A DNA stretch of 64,000 nucleotides from Paenibacillus sp. FSL H7-0737 (GTDB lineage Bacteria; Bacillota; Bacilli; Paenibacillales; Paenibacillaceae): contig NZ_CP009279.1 in NCBI RefSeq assembly GCF_000758545.1, positions 2,418,001 through 2,482,000 on the forward strand, given 5' to 3'. How positions within the stretch are numbered: position 1 is the stretch's first letter; every line of letters starts with the position of its first letter. Below the pieces are notes generated by a model that saw nothing but the letters and a program-made list of their open reading frames with translations, searched no databases and had not been told where the DNA came from. This document shows positions 59,692 through 64,000 of the stretch, in pieces. The position numbers and the translations under genes were made by a program.

Positions 59692-62547
59692 ATGCCTACG
59701 CAGGAATTAATCCTTGTGAAGCAGGGCAAAGCTGCTAAGATTTACGTGGATCCCAAAGGGAAGGATTATGCCGGTTTGCGCCGCGTGGCTCAGTCTTTTG
59801 CAGCAGATGTTAAACAGGTAACAGAGGTTGAACCTGAAATACATACACAATTGGAGGCATTGGATGGAACCGTTGTAATCGCTGGATCGATCGGAAGTAA
59901 TGAGCTTATTGATCGTTTAATTGCGAAGGGGACAGTGGATGTGTCCGCCATCCAAGGGAAAAGGGAATGTTATAAAATTCAGGTAGTTGAAGAACCGACA
60001 GCAGGAGTGGACAAGGCACTCGTCATTGTGGGAAGCGATAAACGCGGGACGATGTACGGGATTTATTCTATCTCTGAAAAAATTGGCGTTAGTCCGTGGA
60101 AATATTGGGCAGATGTTATACCAGAGAAAAAAGCAGATTTGATCTTACCTGATAGCCAGCTACACAGGATTTCCAAAGAACCTTCGGTTAAATACAGAGG
60201 GATTTTTTTGAATGACGACTGGCCGTCCTTGGGCTCTTGGGTAACTCAAAGATTTGGTGATTTTAATGAAGATTTCTATGACAAGGTGTTTGAACTAATT
60301 CTTCGATTAAAGGGGAATTATTTATGGCCAGCGATGTGGAGTGCCGAATTCAGCCTTAACGGTAAAAGCAATCCAATCGCCAACGCCCAGCATGCACAGG
60401 AATACGGCATTATAATGGGAACCTCCCATCATGAACCTTTATTTCGGGCAGGCAGTGAATGGCAGAAGGTATACAACCAATATGGAACAAGTAACTTATG
60501 GGATTTTGCCCGAAACAAACAAGCTATTAAGGATTTCTGGGAAGATGGAATCAAACGGAATCAGGACTTTGACAATTTAATCACACTAGGGATGCGGGGA
60601 GAAAGTGATTCTGCGCTGGAGGGCTCCGACCAGGAGAATATTGACCTGCTGAAGGATATCATCCTTACGCAAAAAGAATTATTAAAGAAATATAATCTTG
60701 AGCACTCGCCCCAAATTCTAGCCGTATACAAGGAAGTGGAGAAGTATTGGTATGGCACTGCTGAGGTTGAAGGCTTGAAGGACTGGGAAGTCCTGAATGA
60801 TGTTACGATCCTGCTGGCAGATGATAACTTTGGCAATCTCCGCAAAATCCCAACGGAACACGAACGCGATCGAAGTGCAGGGTGGGGGATGTACTATCAT
60901 TTTGACTATCATGGGGGTCCACATTCCTATGAATGGTTAAACACGATTCCGCTGGAGAAGGTTTGGGAGCAAATGTGTATGGCATTCGACTATGGCATCC
61001 GTGATGTATGGATTGTGAACGTCGGGGATTTGAAGCCTATGGAATTGCCTATTTCCTACTTTATGGAATTGGCCTATGATTTTGAAGCTTGGGGTACCGG
61101 AGCGATTAAGCGGACTGAGGAATATACCAAACGATGGGTAGAGCAGCAGTTCGGATATGCACTGGAACATGAGACATGCCTGGGCATCGCGCAATTGCTG
61201 AGTGAGTATACCCGAATGAACGGCCGCCGCAAGCCGGAGATTATTTATCCGTCAACCTTCAGTCCTATCCATTACAATGAGGCACAGAGAGTGCTGAAGC
61301 AGGCGATTAGGATGGAGAATGCCGCTGACCAATACTATGCTCTTATTCCTGAATCATTAAAAGATGCGTACTACCAGCTTGTATATTTCCCTGCTGCTGC
61401 ATCAGCCAATGTGCTCAAAATGCAAATATATGCTGGACTTAACGAGCTATATGCTGGACGAGGCAGTGTATTGGCCAATACCTACGCTACCCTGACTCAT
61501 GAAGCCATCGATAGGGATAAACACCTGGAGCAGGTTTATAATAGCGGAAATACAAAAGGAAAATGGCAAGGAATGATGAGTTCCCCTCATGTCGGGTATG
61601 TTCACTGGAATGCAGAGGGGTGGAAATATCCAGAGGTGAGCACGTTGATTCCCGCTAAAGGTTCTATATTGATTGTTGATGTTGAAGGTACGGAGCAAGC
61701 GTATGTTGCGGGGACGGCAAAGCTTCCGGTATTTACAAATCTGCAAAAAGAAAACTATTGCATTACTATCAGCAACGGTGGAGAAGCGGGCTTTGAATAT
61801 CAGGCAAGTAGCAGTGCAGCTTGGATCAAGCTTGAGAAAACATCGGGGTGGATCAAGGCTGGGGAGACCTTACAGGTTTCTGTAGATTGGGAAAAAGTTC
61901 ACGAGATATCGACGGGTGAAATTACGATCTCTGGTGCCGGAGGCACCGTTAAGGTGAATGTAGCTGTGGACTGGACTGACTTTCAGGATGTGCCAGCGAT
62001 GACCTTTATCGAGACGCATAATACAGTGTCTATTGAAGCGGAGCATACCTCAAGTCGTGTTGCACAATCAGGGGTGGAATGGAAGACCATTGCTAACTAT
62101 GGGCGTTCTTTATCCTCGGTTAAAATGTTTCCGGATACGGTATCTTTTGAACAGCCGGAGAATGCGCCTTATCTGGAATATCAGGTTTTAGTACAGCAGA
62201 ATGCAGATTACAGCTTAACCGCGTATATTGCTCCGACAAATAACCTGTCACAGTTCAGTGGATTAAAATATGCGGTAGGCTTCGATGCACAGACGGCAGT
62301 GATTACGGATGCTTTACCTACGGATTTTGCGGGCGGCAATCATGATAATGAACCGTGGTGCCGCGCGGTTATGAATAATATCCATACCGTGACCACCATT
62401 CATGCTTTAACGAAGGGGATCCATACCCTCCGCTTTTACGGATTGGATGCGGGCCTGGTCCTGCAAAAGCTTGTGTTGTCCGCTGCGGAGCTGCCGTATT
62501 CCTATTTGGGCCCAGAGGAGAGCTTCTATACTATGGGGACGCACTAA
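59692..62547 (+). CDS. GH115 family alpha-glucuronidase
   Basis: A 951-residue GH115 enzyme. The N-terminal alpha/beta domain (residues 1-160), the barrel beginning with EPSVKYRGIFLNDDWPSLGSW, and motifs LKGNYLWPAMWSAEF, GTSHHEPLFRAG, TLGMRGESDSAL and MYYHFDYHGGPHSYEWLNTIP are those of the family; the Glu in MRGESD and Asp residues in LADDNFGN are near the active site. C-terminal beta modules follow from about residue 680. GH115 removes (4-O-methyl)glucuronate from xylan or arabinogalactan. ATG 59692 has AAGGGGAGA ahead. No signal peptide, so it acts on imported oligomers. Confidence 0.95.
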   Translation: MPTQELILVKQGKAAKIYVDPKGKDYAGLRRVAQSFAADVKQVTEVEPEIHTQLEALDGTVVIAGSIGSNELIDRLIAKGTVDVSAIQGKRECYKIQVVEEPTAGVDKALVIVGSDKRGTMYGIYSISEKIGVSPWKYWADVIPEKKADLILPDSQLHRISKEPSVKYRGIFLNDDWPSLGSWVTQRFGDFNEDFYDKVFELILRLKGNYLWPAMWSAEFSLNGKSNPIANAQHAQEYGIIMGTSHHEPLFRAGSEWQKVYNQYGTSNLWDFARNKQAIKDFWEDGIKRNQDFDNLITLGMRGESDSALEGSDQENIDLLKDIILTQKELLKKYNLEHSPQILAVYKEVEKYWYGTAEVEGLKDWEVLNDVTILLADDNFGNLRKIPTEHERDRSAGWGMYYHFDYHGGPHSYEWLNTIPLEKVWEQMCMAFDYGIRDVWIVNVGDLKPMELPISYFMELAYDFEAWGTGAIKRTEEYTKRWVEQQFGYALEHETCLGIAQLLSEYTRMNGRRKPEIIYPSTFSPIHYNEAQRVLKQAIRMENAADQYYALIPESLKDAYYQLVYFPAAASANVLKMQIYAGLNELYAGRGSVLANTYATLTHEAIDRDKHLEQVYNSGNTKGKWQGMMSSPHVGYVHWNAEGWKYPEVSTLIPAKGSILIVDVEGTEQAYVAGTAKLPVFTNLQKENYCITISNGGEAGFEYQASSSAAWIKLEKTSGWIKAGETLQVSVDWEKVHEISTGEITISGAGGTVKVNVAVDWTDFQDVPAMTFIETHNTVSIEAEHTSSRVAQSGVEWKTIANYGRSLSSVKMFPDTVSFEQPENAPYLEYQVLVQQNADYSLTAYIAPTNNLSQFSGLKYAVGFDAQTAVITDALPTDFAGGNHDNEPWCRAVMNNIHTVTTIHALTKGIHTLRFYGLDAGLVLQKLVLSAAELPYSYLGPEESFYTMGTH

Positions 62548-62602
62548 TTCATAGTTAGAGCTAATTGAAGGGCTGAATCCCCGAATGGTTCAGGGTCCTC
62601 CG

Positions 62603-63382
62603 TTATTTCAAGGCAGATGACGGAGGATAACCCTTGATATTTTTGAAAACATTACTGAAGTAGGCGACATCTTGATAACCACAGTGCGCTGCTACTTCGG
62701 ACACATTGAAGCCACCTGCGGACAGAATCATCTCGGCATTGTTCACCCGTACTTTATTTATGAATTCCTTATAGGTGGAACCGGTGTTTTGCTTGAACAG
62801 CTTGCCAAGATATACAGGATTTAAAGCAACCAAATCAGCTAGTTCCTTGATCGCAACTTCCTCCGAATAATGATCCATAATATAGGTCATTACTTTTTGG
62901 ATTCTCAGATCGATCAGAGGTGTCTCTTGATGGTGGGTTATGCTTAACAGGCGATATACGATCAGTTGAAAAATGGCTCTGGCCTTCATTTTATAAAAAG
63001 GCTGTTTGTCCATCCATACATGCGAGAAATCTTTGATGTCCGCTAGGATCTCTTTAGTTCTCCAGTTTTTGGTTACGGTCTCAAAAGGGAGCTGCACATG
63101 ATTGTCCTCCCCCTGCCAGAAGAAATTAAACGCAAAAGAACGCATGGGTGCCTCCTTAAAGGTCTGCGCTTCCCGAATACTTCCGGAAGGGGCATAGAGC
63201 ATATCACCAGCTTCAACCGTAAATTTCTCCCCATTAATAAAATAGTTCGATTTCCCTTCCACAATGAAGGTAAGGTCATGGAAATCAATTTTGCTCCTCG
63301 TTATCTCCCAATCCGGGAAGGATCTGCGGTCGACGAACAAAAAAACATTCGGAACTAGATTCTCATATTTGCCAATGTCCAT
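62603..63382 (-). CDS. AraC family regulator
   Basis: A 259-residue AraC regulator: cupin (FIVEGKSNYFINGEKFTVEAGDMLYAPSGSIREA) then two helix-turn-helix units near the C-terminus (VAIKELADLVALNPVYLGKLFKQNTGSTYKEFI... VSEVAAHCGYQDVAYFSNVFKNIKGYPPS). The start is uncertain: 63382, 63391 and 63403 are in frame; AAGGAG lies too close to 63391 and slightly far (12 bases) from 63382. Adjacent to GH115, which it probably regulates. The end overlaps a hairpin TCCTCCGT/ACGGAGGA. Confidence 0.88.
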   Translation of the reverse strand: MDIGKYENLVPNVFLFVDRRSFPDWEITRSKIDFHDLTFIVEGKSNYFINGEKFTVEAGDMLYAPSGSIREAQTFKEAPMRSFAFNFFWQGEDNHVQLPFETVTKNWRTKEILADIKDFSHVWMDKQPFYKMKARAIFQLIVYRLLSITHHQETPLIDLRIQKVMTYIMDHYSEEVAIKELADLVALNPVYLGKLFKQNTGSTYKEFINKVRVNNAEMILSAGGFNVSEVAAHCGYQDVAYFSNVFKNIKGYPPSSALK

Positions 63383-63421
63383 TTCAGCCATTGCTCCTTC
63401 CATATAACTAGAGCCGTACGA

Positions 63422-63443
63422 ATACCGATTGGTATATTATACC
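63422..63443. promoter_or_regulatory. Overlapping palindromes over the AraC promoter, likely TetR operator
   Basis: ATACC-gatt-GGTAT (63422-63435) overlaps GGTATA-t-TATACC (63431-63443). On the minus strand the TATAAT -10 of the AraC gene (63441-63436) lies inside. The TetR gene is immediately upstream, so repression is likely. Confidence 0.5.
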
Positions 63444-63476
63444 GAAATGAAACCTATTACGAAAAGACTCTTTTAA

Positions 63477-64000
63477 TCATCGGGAATGCCGTACGCCATG
63501 CATAATGAAATCCTTGAATTGTCGGTCCGTTGCCCGGTCTTCCTCCGTAACCACACCGCCCCGCTGATGCGTAATAATAACGGCTTTTTGTAAATACATG
63601 AAATACAGGTGGGTGGACTTCTGCAGAATGTTCAACCACTTATTTTTTTCCTCCGGAGCCACTGCTATTGTGTCAAGCAGTATAAGTCGCGAATACCAGC
63701 CTTCCATAGCCTTCTTAAAGTCAGGCAGTTCTGCAGGATTCTTAGAAAGCGTGCTGTAGTAAACTCCAAAAATGGCATCATAGTAGATCAGTGATTCCTG
63801 ATGATCTCTTAGCGCCAAATATTTATCCAGAATGTTCTCCAGTGATTGTACCGGCTGTTCAAAATCAAAATCAAACAGCAGCTGTCCAAACATCCGCTCC
63901 AGGTTAAGGACATAGATTTGAGCGGCTAATTCTTCTTTGTCCTTATAATGATGATACAAAGTGCGCCGGGAGACCCCGGCTTGTTCTGCAATTTGAGCCA
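63477..64000 (-). CDS. TetR/AcrR family regulator (5' partial)
   Basis: The visible 174 codons, truncated at the right window edge, begin inside the helix-turn-helix (AQIAEQAGVSRRTLYHHYKDKEEL) and continue through a ligand-binding domain (FGQLLFDFDFEQPVQSLENILDKYL...WYSRLILLDTIAVAPEEKNKW). Only the first few residues are missing. It is upstream of the AraC gene with 94 bases between, and palindromes lie in that gap. Ligand unknown. Confidence 0.88.
   Translation of the reverse strand, partial: AQIAEQAGVSRRTLYHHYKDKEELAAQIYVLNLERMFGQLLFDFDFEQPVQSLENILDKYLALRDHQESLIYYDAIFGVYYSTLSKNPAELPDFKKAMEGWYSRLILLDTIAVAPEEKNKWLNILQKSTHLYFMYLQKAVIITHQRGGVVTEEDRATDRQFKDFIMHGVRHSR

Noticed and set aside
1-64000. 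CRISPR arrays, tRNA or rRNA genes, prophage or complete insertion sequences
   Set aside because: No regularly spaced repeats, tRNA-like cloverleaf with TTCRA arm, rRNA signature or transposase motif was noticed by eye.

Overview
The window reads as a chromosomal segment of a Bacillota bacterium, most likely Paenibacillus. Supporting signs are Gram-positive Shine-Dalgarno sites before nearly every gene, many TTG/GTG starts, a YqhG/YqhH pair, a YqzE-like protein, YesM/YesN-type two-component proteins, a giant SLH-anchored glycoside hydrolase, class II ribonucleotide reductase and many intrinsic terminators. No tRNA, rRNA, CRISPR array or complete insertion sequence was seen.

Region 1 (1-3405) is a heme uptake and use operon: IsdE-like binding protein (cut by the window edge), FecCD permease, ATPase, HugZ-like protein and a DinB-fold protein. 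Region 2 (3484-7847) holds small regulator/enzyme pairs. A MerR regulator precedes an esterase whose promoter has the long-spacer MerR architecture. A TetR regulator and a short-chain dehydrogenase carry the same 22-bp palindrome upstream. A glycerol dehydrogenase-like gene follows and lacks one expected metal ligand. Region 3 (7953-14087) has cell-envelope genes (polysaccharide deacetylase-like, amidase, YqzE, an unknown secreted protein) and yqhH-yqhG. Region 4 (14270-21682) has nrdJ behind two NrdR-box-like sites, a small orphan gene, cytidine deaminase, an MTHFR-family protein and a Tet(M)-type ribosomal protection GTPase with a possible leader peptide.

Region 5 (21698-27999) looks A+T-richer by eye. 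It has an HxlR regulator, an SpxH/DsbA-like protein, a beheaded FMN reductase remnant, and a cassette of AraC regulator, two LacA-type acetyltransferases, a MATE pump and a VOC protein, then a DinB protein. Region 6 (28168-49170 plus 57712-63382) is a Gram-positive polysaccharide utilisation locus. It has a YesMN-like sensor pair, a sugar ABC importer without its ATPase, a 2220-residue surface enzyme with a GH59-like core and three SLH domains, three AraC-type regulators, two DUF2264 proteins, a heparinase II/III-like lyase, a GH88 unsaturated glucuronyl hydrolase, an SGNH esterase and a GH115 alpha-glucuronidase. Together these suggest breakdown of a glucuronate-decorated galactan such as arabinogalactan, with surface cleavage, import, then cytoplasmic removal of uronates and acyl groups.

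Region 7 (49451-57658) interrupts that locus. After a cardiolipin synthase it holds the most unusual cluster: an ATP-grasp protein divergent from a protein that fuses an AMP-forming adenylation domain to an SbnA-type 2,3-diaminopropionate synthase, then sbnB, a LysR regulator and a MATE exporter. The gene set resembles in logic the dapdiamide-type pathways (diaminopropionate supply, acyl activation, amide ligation, export) and has no siderophore synthetase beside it. It is the best candidate for an undescribed small-molecule system here. The window ends inside a TetR regulator whose likely operator covers the promoter of the neighbouring AraC gene.
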